NCBI RefSeq assembly: GCF_024763615.1
Contig: NW_026604946.1
Span: forward strand, 1 to 64,000
DNA length: 64,000 nt
From: Phlebotomus papatasi
Lineage: Eukaryota; Arthropoda; Insecta; Diptera; Psychodidae
Direction: 5' to 3'
The notes below the pieces were generated by a model, which had not been told where the DNA came from, ran no database searches, and saw only the letters and a program-made list of their open reading frames with translations. This document shows positions 43,136 through 55,003 of this stretch, in pieces. A program made the translations under genes and the position numbers. Numbering within the stretch: the stretch's first letter is position 1; each line of letters starts with the position of its first letter.

Positions 43136-46080
43136 AATCGTAGTGATTTTAGAAGAAAAAGTTTAAATTTCAAACGATTATTGCTGTAAAATTCAACTTA
43201 CACTTGAAAATTAAACTATCAGTTGAAAATTTAACTTTAGTTGAATATTCAACTGAAAGTTGAAATTTTCATCTGATTATTGTGGCAATTTTAAACCTTG
43301 AGTTGAGCTTTTGAACGATTATCGTTGTAAAATTCAACTTTACTTGAATTTTCAACCAATTATCGTTGTAATGAAAAGCCCACTGCGGCGGCGGCGTTAG
43401 AAATTCACAAAGGTGTCATTGTGCAGCACAAGTGCAAAAGGAAGCTGACAATATCAACAGTTTTTCACTATTTTACGGTAAGTTTTTGACAATTTTCCTA
43501 AACCCAGGGACACAGGAAGTCAGATAGATTTCCTGGATTGTGAGAAATTCACGCTAAAAGATAGGATTTCTATGAATCGTTGGAATACATTCAATACCAT
43601 TAGCTCCACGCATGGAAATCTGAATCTGACTGTCTGAGTTCCCAAAATACACAAATTCAGACAAAAGAAAACTCTAGTGCCCCAAACGTATCTCCTTTAA
43701 GCTTCAAAGGACTTAAGAACGACAAAACAGTGGGCAAAAAATATTTTTTGCTCATTAGAAAGAAACAAAGACAAAAGTGTTCCAGCTTTGCGAAATGCTC
43801 GAATTCGTGTCTTAAATTTTGTTCTCCTAAGGGAATTTTTCATAATTCAGCTATTTTAATAAAAAAATTTAATAAGCCAATTTATTTATAATTGATATAT
43901 CCAAATTCAAAGGGAAGAGTACAATTCAGTTCAAGAAAAAAAAACAATTCAGTTCTATTCAACTTGAAATAAAAATTCGCATATCTTTCATTCCTAAATA
44001 TTTTGGATAGTATATCTGAATGGCAAAACTATTACTAATATAATTAAATTTTTGACCAAATTTAATGTTTTGCTAACCAAATTTGTTTTTTACTATTTTA
44101 TGTTTTTGTCATATGAATTAATTTTATCTGTTAGTAAATCGGAATGCATCAAACCTTGTAAAATGAAAATATTTACGGATAAATATCTATTTCGTGAGTC
44201 GAGTATTCCGCAAATCTAGGACCTCTAGGACGCTTTGTCATCCATTTTTTTTTTATAATTTTGGATATAGAATATAGAGAATTAGTTTTCTTTTAAATTT
44301 ATTTTGACCTTAATATTCACAGGCTTGCAGAAATATTAAAAATATTAAACCACCAGAGGGACTGCTATCCATAAAAATATTAGGTGAGTTTACTCTATAA
44401 AAATTTTGCAAGCTTTAGGGCAGAATCACATTGACAGTGAAATGCTCACCGTCACCGTCAAAGTCCTCACCGTATTTAGTTGATTTACGCATTTTCATTG
44501 TAATTTTTACGCAAATTCTCAATTACCGTGTTACATTATCTCATACTCGGTGGCACTAGGTGAAAATGGTATAAGAAAATTGAAGAAATAAAATGAAAAT
44601 GCGATAAACGATGAGCAAAAAAACTATACGAAAAACTGAAGCAAAAAAAATCCTACAGTTTTTTTTGCTTACTAATCGTATTTTCGTTTTATTTATTCAA
44701 TTCTCTTATATTATTTTCACCTAGTGCCACCGAGTATGAGAAAGGGTAATGGAAAATTTGCGTAATAATTGCAATGAAAATGCGTAAATCAACTAAATAC
44801 GGTGAGGGCTTTGACGGTGACGGTGAGCATTTTACTGTCAATGTGATTCTGCCCTTATGGTTGTAGAGATATAAGTAGTCGTTTTTTGAATTGATTTAAG
44901 TTTGTGTGTAATTTTTTCTTATGTAGTCTTATATAAAATTACAACATTTAAATTAAACTATTTTTTTCTGAAATTTTCAATTAAAAATCTTTAAAATTCA
45001 GCCATTGGGTTCTGATTTTCAGACACTTATTTTGTATAAATATGCTTTTCCTTGGACAAGATTTCTCTCAGAATGTCTTTATCAGAAATCCAAAAAAACT
45101 AAATATATTTAGTCTGTTAGCTGATGACTTAAACTTGTATTTGAACGGTAGATTTTTTTTCAAATAAAATTTGGATTTTTGATAGAATTTTATACAAAAT
45201 ATGTAAATACAATTTTCGGGTCATTACATCACGTTTTGTCTAGTAATATAAGTTGTTATCAAGATAAAAAATTCTACAGTTTAAATACGAGTTTAACTCA
45301 TCAGTTAACAGGAGATATTTAGTTTTTTGATGTCAGTTGAACATACTCTGAAAAATCTTGTCACCGAAAACCATAAGATTTTCAAAAAATCTGGTCCCAT
45401 ACAAATGAATTTTTTAAAATTTTGAATTGAAAATTCAAAATTTATTATTTATTATTTTTTTGATTATTAATTAAACTCGAATTAATTTTTTTGTTTATTA
45501 AGTTAAAATGAGATGTCAGGGAAATATGCTGTTTTTTCTTAGAATGCACGACCCACATAATTGCATAGAATAACATAGTAATTTTAAAACTTCCCTAAAA
45601 ATGCTTGTATTATTACAAAATTTTTCCCATAACTTACTCTTTTATTTACAATTTTTATTCTTTTTTTTTTTAGAATAGGACATTCCTGATTATATCACTG
45701 GAAACTGATCCATAGAAAATGCTGTGGAAAGCGCTTTCAGAGTGGTTATTCGTTGTTCAAGATATTTAAAAAATAACTGTTATAAGATGAAGAAAATAAT
45801 AAAAATACTACTGTATTTTATTCAAATTTGTTTTATTAAGAAACAAACTGAAAGAAAATTCAACTAAAAAAATAATTAACTAAATTAATTTAACTAACCA
45901 AATTAAACAGAAAAATAATTCAGCCCGCAAAATTCAACTTTAGAAATATTAAACTAAAAATTTTCAACTTAAAAAAAATTCAACGGGTTAAATTCAACTA
46001 TAGATATTCAGCGAAAACTGCTACGATAATCGATTTACTCCCATTACACGCGATAATCGTAGTAATTATTTTTTACTGTG
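43136..46080. mobile_element. 2.9-kb unclassified insertion in RepA copy 4
   Basis: Bounded by AATCGTAGTGATTTT at the left and ATCGTAGTAATTATTTT at the right, which are direct rather than inverted. Both ends are rich in AAATTCAACTT-type motifs. No frame above 60 codons. It contains the MITE at 44419-44854. Class unknown; about 12 RepA bases are missing at the junction. Confidence 0.6.
44419..44854. mobile_element. 436-bp foldback MITE with TTA target site
   Basis: Nearly the whole element is an inverted repeat starting GGGCAGAATCACATTGACAG. TTA is duplicated at 44416-44418 and 44855-44857. A 3-bp TTA/TAA target and GGGC-type ends fit PIF/Harbinger MITEs. No coding. Confidence 0.8.
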
Positions 46081-47386
46081 TAGTCTGAGTGGAAAATGAT
46101 GTATGGACGAAATGTAGAGACAAATGTGCTCTACAATTATGTCGAAGTAATCATCAAAATAGGTTCAGCGACAGTCGAGATAATTGAGGTTATGTGATAT
46201 TGAAATTGATTTTTCGACTGTGGCGCCCCTGGTGTTGGTCCCACGAAGTTCAAATATTCTAGAAAGTTGTAGCGTTTGATGAGATCTTTCGTTTAAGCCC
46301 TCATTCATCAAAATCGGTCACATAGAACCGGAGATATGATTTTTTGAATTTTGTGAACTTTGACCCCTCATATCTCCGGTTCTATTGAAACCACAGCGCA
46401 CTTACGCACCATTTTGGAAACGTCCTAGACTGGACTACAACTTACTAAAATTTCATTAACTTGCACAATGCCGTTTTTGAGAACAATGTCTTTGAATTTC
46501 GATGAATTTTGACGCTATCACAGCGCCACCTGTGGTGACTTTTTGAACTTCCATCTGAAAGTGCTCATCTAGACGAAACCAAAAAGTTAAAATTTAGGTC
46601 GATATGTTAATTAGAACCGGAGATAGAGGCCGGTCAATGTTCGAACTTTGACCCCTTATAGCTCGGGTCAGGGGTTATGGATCGACTTCAGGTTTTTTTT
46701 GTTTGATAGGTATAATCAACGGCTACAACATACTAAAATTTCAGCCCGATTGCATAAGGAATTTTTGAGTTATTTAACTTTTAAGATTTAAAAATTTTCT
46801 TTTTAATAATAGCGCCCCTAGCTGTGGTTTTATGAACTTGCGATGTTAGAAGGGGAAGTGGCATTTCACGAGAGCTTTCCAAAAAGCCCTCCTTTTTTAA
46901 ATTCTGACAATTAGAACCGGAGTTATGGCCATTTTAATAAATTTTTTTTGGACCCTTATAGCTCGGGTCAGGGGGGTCGGGGGACCTTAAGTTTGGTATT
47001 GATGGAAAGCTCTAAGGCCCAGCTATAACATACTAAAATTTGAGCCCGCTCGATGCCATAGGGGCGGAGCTATTGAGAAAACAAAAAAGGGGGGTCTTCA
47101 AAATGTAGGAAGGAGGGGTGGGGGGTGGGGGGTCAATGCACCATGTTGCAATTTTCATGCGATATTTAACCTTTGCCGAAAACCGCAAGTCAATATCTTT
47201 TTTAGTTTAGGAGCTATTAAGCTCCAAAGAGCGGCCGGACGGCCGGCCGGGAACGTAACTTAGCCCCCCTTATATTCGTAATCAGGAAGTGGCGAAACAC
47301 ATTTTGGCCAAGTTTGAGCGCGATCGGACGACATGAAATTTTGTTAGGATTATAGTAGGTGAGATTGTTAAGAATCTCACCTAATA

Positions 47387-48291
47387 CTTACCTAATATAG
47401 TTGTTTCTGAGTTTCTCTATTAAGCGTTTATTTGTGTAGCTTCTGAGCTGTTTCACGGGGATTTTTTTTTGGAAAGCTGTTTGTTCCACGGGGTTCTTCT
47501 AGGAAAGCTGTTCTACAGGATTCTTCTTTGAAAATTGTTCCACGGGGTTCTTGGAAACTTCCTCTTGATTATGAAACGATGAATTCTGCCGGATACAGCC
47601 ACCGTTAAACAAACAAAACACTTCTGGGACACTTTTTCGTCGCAATTATTTTCTATTGAGGCACAAAAAAACAAGAATTAATTGTCTTATTACTTAAGAC
47701 ATATATTATCTCATTGATTAATATACTTACTCTCTCAAAATTCACTTAAAACACTTGGAAATTCGCGTTTTTCTATTGCGCGTCTCTATGCGCCACATTT
47801 GCTGAAGAAAAGGGAAGTGAGCGTGTATGATAGGGAAGTGAGCGTGTATACACGCTCACTTCCCTATCTACATTCAGAGCGGCAATGGCGAAGTTCTCCC
47901 GAAACATCTTCGTTTCGCTAACGAGGAGGTAATTCGTGACGCTTCGTTTTTTCTTCGTATGAACCCGGACAACTCGCTTGACAGTGCGTATTACATCCTC
48001 ACAAAAAATCCCAGATATAGTAATTAACCCGAGTAGGGATTGTAAAAGTAATTTCAAAATGTTGAATAAATTTTAAACGCCTTGAAATGATTTCTTAAAG
48101 GAAAAATTATAGTTTACGAATAAATATATTTATAGTATATATTGATTTAGGCAAAAATGTTCAGTACAAAGTTACATCCACAGACTGAAAAATTTAAACG
48201 TTCCATCTGTAGTCAATAATATTACAGATAGTATTTAGTATTTGTCATGTATTGACTGAAGTGATAATGTATGGGTAAGCCCGACCCGGCT
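47387..48291. other. Spacer with tandem partner, unit 1
   Basis: Non-RepA sequence between copies 4 and 5. The minus-strand frame 48057-47773 (94 codons) begins with a TTG, not ATG, and looks like a signal peptide followed by a charged region. It runs through a perfect 40-bp palindrome. I do not recognise it and consider expression unproven. Confidence 0.4.
47829..47868. repeat. Perfect 40-bp palindrome
   Basis: Twenty bases starting GATAGGGAAGTGAGC are followed immediately by their exact reverse complement. Copied at 50558-50597. A related single arm, with the preceding AGAGCGGCAATG, occurs at 9924-9952 in the loop of palindrome 1. Confidence 0.95.
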
Positions 48292-50115
48292 ATAAAAGGG
48301 ACAGATAATCCTAACCGGCTTATGTAGGTGAGATTCTTAACGTGAGCTAACTCGGAGTGCATGCAAATTCGATTTAGAGCTGAAGTTGGGAGACGCCATT
48401 CAGTTATCTTGAATAAAATTCGTGAAATTATACAAATTTTGTATTTAAACCAAAATATCAAGGATTTGGATGAACTGACAGAAAAGTGTTATATGGGTGA
48501 AATGTAGACCAGAATGTTCTCTATAATTTTTCCATAGAACATGATCTCATCGATTACTCAGAAGTCAAGATAATCGAGGTTTTTTGTTTCTTATCTCGTT
48601 TTTTCATCCAGAGTTCCCCAAGTAGTCATTTGTTGAACTTCAACTATATCAAAGAATTGTTGTCTTTTGTGGGACTTTCCATTCAAAACCCTATTTTAAG
48701 TGTCTTGGTGGAGTAGAGGCAGTCAAATTGGCATCTGAGTGATTTCAAAGCGTTATTATGGGAAAAATCAATTTTTTCACACCTTAACGGCAAAATCTGA
48801 GTAATAGCTTAGTCTGAGTGGAAAATGATGTATGGACGAAATATAGAGACAAATGTGCTCTACAATTATGTCGAAGTAATCATCAAAATCGGTTCAGCGA
48901 CAGTCGAGATAATTGAGGTTATGTGATATTGAAATTAGTTTTTCGACTGTGGCGCCCCTGGTGTTGGTCCCACGAAGTTCAAATGTTCTAGAAAGTTGTA
49001 GTATTTGGTGAGATCTTTCGTTTAAGCCCTCATTCATCAAAATCGGTCACATAGAACCGTAGATATGATTTTTTAAATTTTGTGAACTTTGACCCCTCAT
49101 ATCTCCGGTTCTATTGAAACCACAGCGCACATACGCACCATTTTGGAAACGTCCTAGACTGGACTACAACATACTAAAATTTCATTAACTTGCACAATGC
49201 CGTTTTTGAGAAAAGTGACTTTGAATTTCGATGAATTTTGACGCTATCACAGCGCCACCTATGGTGACTTTTTGAACTTCCATCTGAAAGTGCTCATCGA
49301 GGCGAAACCAAAAAGGTAAAATTTAGGTTGCTATGTTAATTAGAACCGGAGATAGAGGCCGGTCAATGTTCGAACTTTGACCCCTTATAGCTCGGGTCAG
49401 GGGTTATGGATCGAATTAAGGTTTTTTTTGTTTGATAGGTATAATCAACGGCTACAACATACTAAAATTTCAGCCCGATTGCATAAGGAATTTTTGAGTT
49501 ATTTAACTTTTAAGATTTAAAAATTTTCTTTTTAAAAAAAGCGCCCCTAGCGGTGGTTTTATAAACTTGCGATGTTAGAAGGGGAAGTGGCATTTCACGA
49601 GAGCTTTCCAAAAAGCCCTCCTTTTTTAAATTCTGACAATTAGAACCGGAGTTATGGCCATTTTAATAAATTTTTTTTGGACCCTTATAGCTCGGGTCAG
49701 GGGGGTCGGGGGACCTTAAGTTTGGTATTGATGGAAAGCTCTAAGGCCCAGCTATAACATACTAAAATTTGAGCCCGCTCGATGCCATAGGGGCGGAGCT
49801 ATTGAGAAAACAAAAAAGGGGGGTCTTCAAAATGTAGGAAGGAGGGGTGGGGGGTGGGGGGTCAATGCACCATGTTGCAATTTTCATGCGATATTTAACC
49901 TTTGCCGAAAACCGCAAGTCAATATCTTTTTTAGTTTAGGAGCTATTAAGCTCCAAAGAGCGGCCGGACGGCCGGCCGGGAACGTAACTTAGCCCCCCTT
50001 ATATTCGTAATCAGGAAGTGGCGAAACACATTTTGGCCAAGTTTGAGCGCGATCGGACGACATGAAATTTTGTTAGGATTATAGTAGGTGAGATTGTTAA
50101 GAATCTCACCTAATA
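48292..50115 (+). mobile_element. RepA copy 5, chimeric
   Basis: Full-length RepA, 1,824 bp. Its 5' part up to 49563 matches copy 6; its 3' part from 49578 matches copy 4. The 5' end carries GATAATCCTAACCGG and GTAGGTGAGATTCTTAACG; the 3' end carries GTTAGGATTATAGTAGG and the terminal hairpin, so the two ends share subterminal inverted blocks. Confidence 0.88.
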
Positions 50116-51020
50116 CTTACCTAATATAGTTGTTTCTGAGTTTCTCTATTAAGCGTTTATTTGTGTAGCTTCTGAGCTGTTTCACGGGGATTTTTTTTTG
50201 GAAAGCTGTTTGTTCCACGGGGTTCTTCTAGGAAAGCTGTTCTACAGGATTCTTCTTTGAAAATTGTTCCACGGGGTTCTTGGAAACTTCCTCTTGATTA
50301 TGAAACGATGAATTCTGCCGGATACAGCCACCGTTAAACAAACAAAACACTTCTGGGACACTTTTTCGTCGCAATTATTTTCTATTGAGGCACAAAAAAA
50401 CAAGAATTAATTGTCTTATTACTTAAGACATATATTATCTCATTGATTAATATACTTACTCTCTCAAAATTCACTTAAAACACTTGGAAATTCGCGTTTT
50501 TCTATTGCGCGTCTCTATGCGCCACATTTGCTGAAGAAAAGGGAAGTGAGCGTGTATGATAGGGAAGTGAGCGTGTATACACGCTCACTTCCCTATCTAC
50601 ATTCAGAGCGGCAATGGCGAAGTTCTCCCGAAACATCTTCGTTTCGCTAACGAGGAGGTAATTCGTGACGCTTCGTTTTTTCTTCGTATGAACCCGGACA
50701 ACTCGCTTGACAGTGCGTATTACATCCTCACAAAAAATCCCAGATATAGTAATTAACCCGAGTAGGGATTGTAAAAGTAATTTCAAAATGTTGAATAAAT
50801 TTTAAACGCCTTGAAATGATTTCTTAAAGGAAAAATTATAGTTTACGAATAAATATATTTATAGTATATATTGATTTAGGCAAAAATGTTCAGTACAAAG
50901 TTACATCCACAGACTGAAAAATTTAAACGTTCCATCTGTAGTCAATAATATTACAGATAGTATTTAGTATTTGTCATGTATTGACTGAAGTGATAATGTA
51001 TGGGTAAGCCCGACCCGGCT
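50116..51020. other. Spacer with tandem partner, unit 2
   Basis: Duplicate of 47387-48291, including the 94-codon frame (50786-50502, minus) and the 40-bp palindrome. Confidence 0.6.
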
Positions 51021-52853
51021 ATAAAAGGGACAGATAATCCTAACCGGCTTATGTAGGTGAGATTCTTAACGTGAGCTAACTCGGAGTGCATGCAAATTCG
51101 ATTTAGAGCTGAAGTTGGGAGACGCCATTCAGTTATCTTGAATAAAATTCGTGAAATTATACAAATTTTGTATTTAAACCAAAATATCAAGGATTTGGAT
51201 GAACTGACAGAAAAGTGTTATATGGGTGAAATGTAGACCAGAATGTTCTCTATAATTTTTCCATAGAACATGATCTCATCGATTACTCAGAAGTCAAGAT
51301 AATCGAGGTTTTTTGTTTCTTAACTCGTTTTTTCATCCAGAGTGCCCCAAGTAGTCATTTGTTGAACTTCAACTATATCAAAGAATTGTTGTCTTTTGTG
51401 GGACTTTCCATTCAAAACCCTATTTTAAGTGTCTTGGTGGAGTAGAGGCAGTCAAATTGGCATCTGAGTGATTTCAAAGCGTTATTATGGGAAAAATCAA
51501 TTTTTTCACACCTTAACGGCAAAATCTGAGTAATAGCTTAGTCTGAGTGGAAAATGATGTATGGACGAAATATAGAGACAAATGTGCTCTACAATTATGT
51601 CGAAGTAATCATCAAAATCGGTTCAGCGACAGTCGAGATAATTGAGGTTATGTGATATTGAAATTAGTTTTTCGACTGTGGCGCCCCTGGTGTTGGTCCC
51701 ACGAAGTTCAAATGTTCTAGAAAGTTGTAGTATTTGGTGAGATCTTTCGTTTAAGCCCTCATTCATCAAAATCGGTCACATAGAACCGTAGATATGATTT
51801 TTTAAATTTTGTGAACTTTGACCCCTCATATCTCCGGTTCTATTGAAACCACAGCGCACATACGCACCATTTTGGAAACGTCCTAGACTGGACTACAACA
51901 TACTAAAATTTCATTAACTTGCACAATGCCGTTTTTGAGAAAAGTGACTTTGAATTTCGATGAATTTTGACGCTATCACAGCGCCACCTATGGTGACTTT
52001 TTGAACTTCCATCTGAAAGTGCTCATCGAGGCGAAACCAAAAAGGTAAAATTTAGGTTGCTATGTTAATTAGAACCGGAGATAGAGGCCGGTCAATGTTC
52101 GAACTTTGACCCCTTATAGCTCGGGTCAGGGGTTATGGATCGAATTAAGGTTTTTTTTGTTTGATAGGTATAATCAACGGCTACAACATACTAAAATTTC
52201 AGCCCGATTGCATAAGGAATTTTTGAGTTATTTAACTTTTAAGATTTAAAAATTTTCTTTTTAAAAAAAGCGCCCCTAGCGGTGGTTTTATAAACTTGCG
52301 ATGTTATAAGGAAAAGTGGCATTTCACGAGAGCTTTCCAAAAAGCCCTCATTTTTTAAATTCTGACAATTAGAACCGGAGTTATGGCCATTTTAAGAAAA
52401 TTTTTTTGGACCCTTATAGCTCGGGTCAGGGGGGTCGGGGGACCTTAAGTTTGGTATTGATGGAAAGCTCTAAGGCCCAGCTATAACATACTAAAATTTG
52501 AGCCCGCTCGATGCCATAGGGCCGGAGCTATTGAGAAAACAAAAAAAGGGGGGTCTTCAAAATGGCGGAAGGAGGGGTGGGGGGTGGGGGGTCAATGCAC
52601 CATGTTGCAATTTTCATACGATATTTAACCTTTGCCGAAAACCGCAAGTCGATATCTTTTTTAGTTTAGGAGCTATTAAGCTCCAAAGAGCGGCCGGACG
52701 GCCGGCCGGCCGGCCGGGAACGTAACTTAGCCCCCCATATATTCGTGATCAGGAAGTGGCGAAACACATTTTGGCCAAGTTTGAGCGCGATCGGAGGACA
52801 TGAAATTTTGTTAGGATTATAGTAGGTGAGATTGTTAAGAATCTCACCTAATA
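51021..52853 (+). mobile_element. RepA copy 6, full length
   Basis: 1,833 bp with both end structures. Differs from copy 5 in its 3' half (TTATAAGGAAAAG versus TTAGAAGGGGAAG near 52304) but matches it in the 5' half. Confidence 0.88.
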
Positions 52854-53744
52854 GAGTTCAGAACCGGATCGGGCCTCTTCTGCTATTAGCTCTTGAATAA
52901 AGGACATCTCAGTATTAAATATTACAAAGAAGAAAAAGAGGAATAGTTCAACCAATGATTAATTATTGAAAAATTAATTGCAATTACTACCAAAAAATGC
53001 TTTCTTACTGTTTCTAATGGCATAAACATTCTTCTTTACGAAAACTATTTAAACTTCCGCCTATTTATATGAGCGATTGGAATTCATTATTAAAAGTTCG
53101 TCTTTATTTCTTGTAAATTTCTATTCTTCCAGATTTAATTTCACACAGTCCGGCATGGGCAGCATAAGGTAATCTGGTACTCGGATTGTCTTATTTGCAT
53201 ACATTTTTTTCCGCAGCGATAAATAATAATTGAGAATTTACCATAATATTTTTTTGCAAAGAAAAGTCAACTCAGAAAATAAAAATATCATTAGTATGAA
53301 ATATAAACCTGTCTTCCAAGTTTAGAAATAAATTTACTTCAATATTTAAATTGAAAATTAGATAAGAACAAAATTTCTTTTAATTGTGGTAATCAAAAGA
53401 ATCACTCGGTCGGTCTATGACATTTACACTTTACGTCTCATTTCTTGTCTCTGTCTTTTTCTCTGTGTATTTTCTAAGTGACAGACGCTCCAGAAGAACC
53501 AGCCAAAATATTTCCCAGTAATTAATAAAAGGTAAGTAATTATAATAGAAATTTATCATGAAGTCCCGTCTAAGATTAATGTGCATATAGTAGTGCAATT
53601 ATTTTTCAACTTTCATGGTTTTATTGACGATAAAATCTCACGAAATGTTCGTGCTGAAATGACGTCATCCATGGCATCACTTTCAGTATGAAAATTACGC
53701 ATCAACTTTCATTTTTCCTTTACACATTCTTGGTGACTTCTGCA
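52854..53744. other. Intergenic, no gene seen
   Basis: AT-rich sequence after RepA copy 6. No repeat match within the window and no convincing frame. Confidence 0.5.
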
Positions 53745-54420
53745 TTATCCTCCACATTCCTTCAGAAATTCTCCTTTCACTTCCACCAAATTCTTCTAGG
53801 AATGATCAGATATTGCTCTCACTTATGAGATCACTATCCCGGACAGTTTCTCCAAGATTTCTCCTCTCTCTTCCGCCACATTCGTCCAGGAACGACCAGA
53901 TACAGTTTTTATTCATGAGATGACTATCCCATACATTTTCTTCAGGATTTATCCTCTCTCTTCCACCACAATTGTCCAGGAATGACCAGATACTGCCTCC
54001 AGACATTATCCTCCAGGATTTCTCCTCTTTCTTCCTCCACAATTGTCCAGGAATGTGCAGATATTGCTTCCATTGATGAGATGACTATCCCGGACAGTTT
54101 TCTCCAAGATTTCTCCTCTCTCTTCCACCGTATTTGTCCAGGAATGACCAGATACAGTTTTTATTCATGAGATGACTATCCCAGACAATTTTATCAAGAT
54201 TTATCCTTTCTGTTCCACGACATTCGTCCAGGAATGATCAGATACTGCCTTCAGACATTATTCCTCAGGATTTATCCTCTCTCTTCCACCACATTCGTCC
54301 AGGAACGACCAGATACAGTTTTTATTCATGAGATGACTATCCCAGACATTTTCTCCAGAATTTCTCCTCTCCCTTCCTCCAAATTCATCCAGGAATGATC
54401 AGACACTGCTTCTGATTATT
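53745..54420. repeat. Minisatellite, about eight 70- or 90-bp units
   Basis: Imperfect units marked by 'CCAGGAA(T/C)GA(C/T)CAGA'. Spacings between successive markers are about 93, 89, 71, 88, 93, 70 and 90 bases, i.e. full units alternating with units lacking the 'TTCATGAGATGACTATCC' block. The minus strand reads a repeated SFLD-CGGRER stretch (53806-54042), which may be accidental. Confidence 0.75.
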
Positions 54421-54451
54421 TATTATATACTTATAATCAGATACTGCTTAT

Positions 54452-54826
54452 ATTAGATGAGTTCATATATTCTGTCAGTAGAAGAGGTCAAAAGTTTGGA
54501 GTGGTATATCTCAGCTCCTGATGAACATAATTGGATGGGTGAACTATTGTTGGAAAGCTTGGCTCATTAGCTTTTAGAATCTGGTATATGTAGTCTGCTA
54601 TGAGTAAATAATGGTCATCCAGAACCATTTATGTCGAAGAAGACACTTTTTGCAACGTCTTTTTTGGCCATCTACTACTGGGACCAGGAGTAACCCACAA
54701 TTCTCGCACAAGGACTGTTTGTTAGAGGAACTCAAAAGGTACAATTTGTGGAAGAAACTTTTTTTTTGGACATTTTACTTTTTTTTTATTCATCCACTTT
54801 TGCAAGAATTTTAACATTTTACACGC
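54452..54826 (+). repeat. Inverted repeat flanking RepB, left arm
   Basis: About 375 bases, roughly 90 percent identical by eye to the reverse complement of 59552-59926. It has no clear coding. A short spacer separates it from RepB. Confidence 0.85.
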
Positions 54827-55003
54827 ATAAAAAAATGACAGAAATCCTTCTATCTCATTTTCTGGACAAAATAATGAAGATATCGACTTGGAATGTTCTA
54901 AGTACTCCCCCATAAGTTGATCCAAGGAATCCAGATATCACATCAATTTCATCCCCACGTCTATCCTTCTCCTCCAGAAAACACTCTTTTAGGATTTCAG
55001 TAA
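54827..55003. other. Spacer before RepB
   Basis: Short AT-rich sequence without a feature. Confidence 0.5.

Larger units (their letters stand above)
42962..47386 (+). mobile_element. RepA copy 4, split by a 2.9-kb insertion
   Basis: RepA sequence at 42962-43135 continues at 46081-47386 after the insertion. The 5' end (first 300 bases or so) is missing. The 3' half is the donor-like sequence for copy 5. Confidence 0.85.
46849..52292 (+). repeat. 2,729-bp tandem duplication
   Basis: Bases 46849-49563 recur at 49578-52292, offset 2,729. In the parts I compared I found only two substitutions (near 48603/51332 and 48625/51354). Each unit holds a RepA 3' half, a 0.9-kb spacer and a RepA 5' part. 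The breakpoint lies in the 14-bp window 49564-49577 shared by RepA copies. Confidence 0.9.

Noticed and set aside
47773..48057. Secreted peptide gene with signal sequence
   Set aside because: The frame starts with TTG after an upstream stop and crosses a perfect palindrome; kept only as a note on the spacer.
46849..52853. RepA as a piggyBac element because of TTAA in the end hairpins
   Set aside because: The TTAA lies in the hairpin loop inside the element, not at the flanks, and the outer flanks differ among copies.
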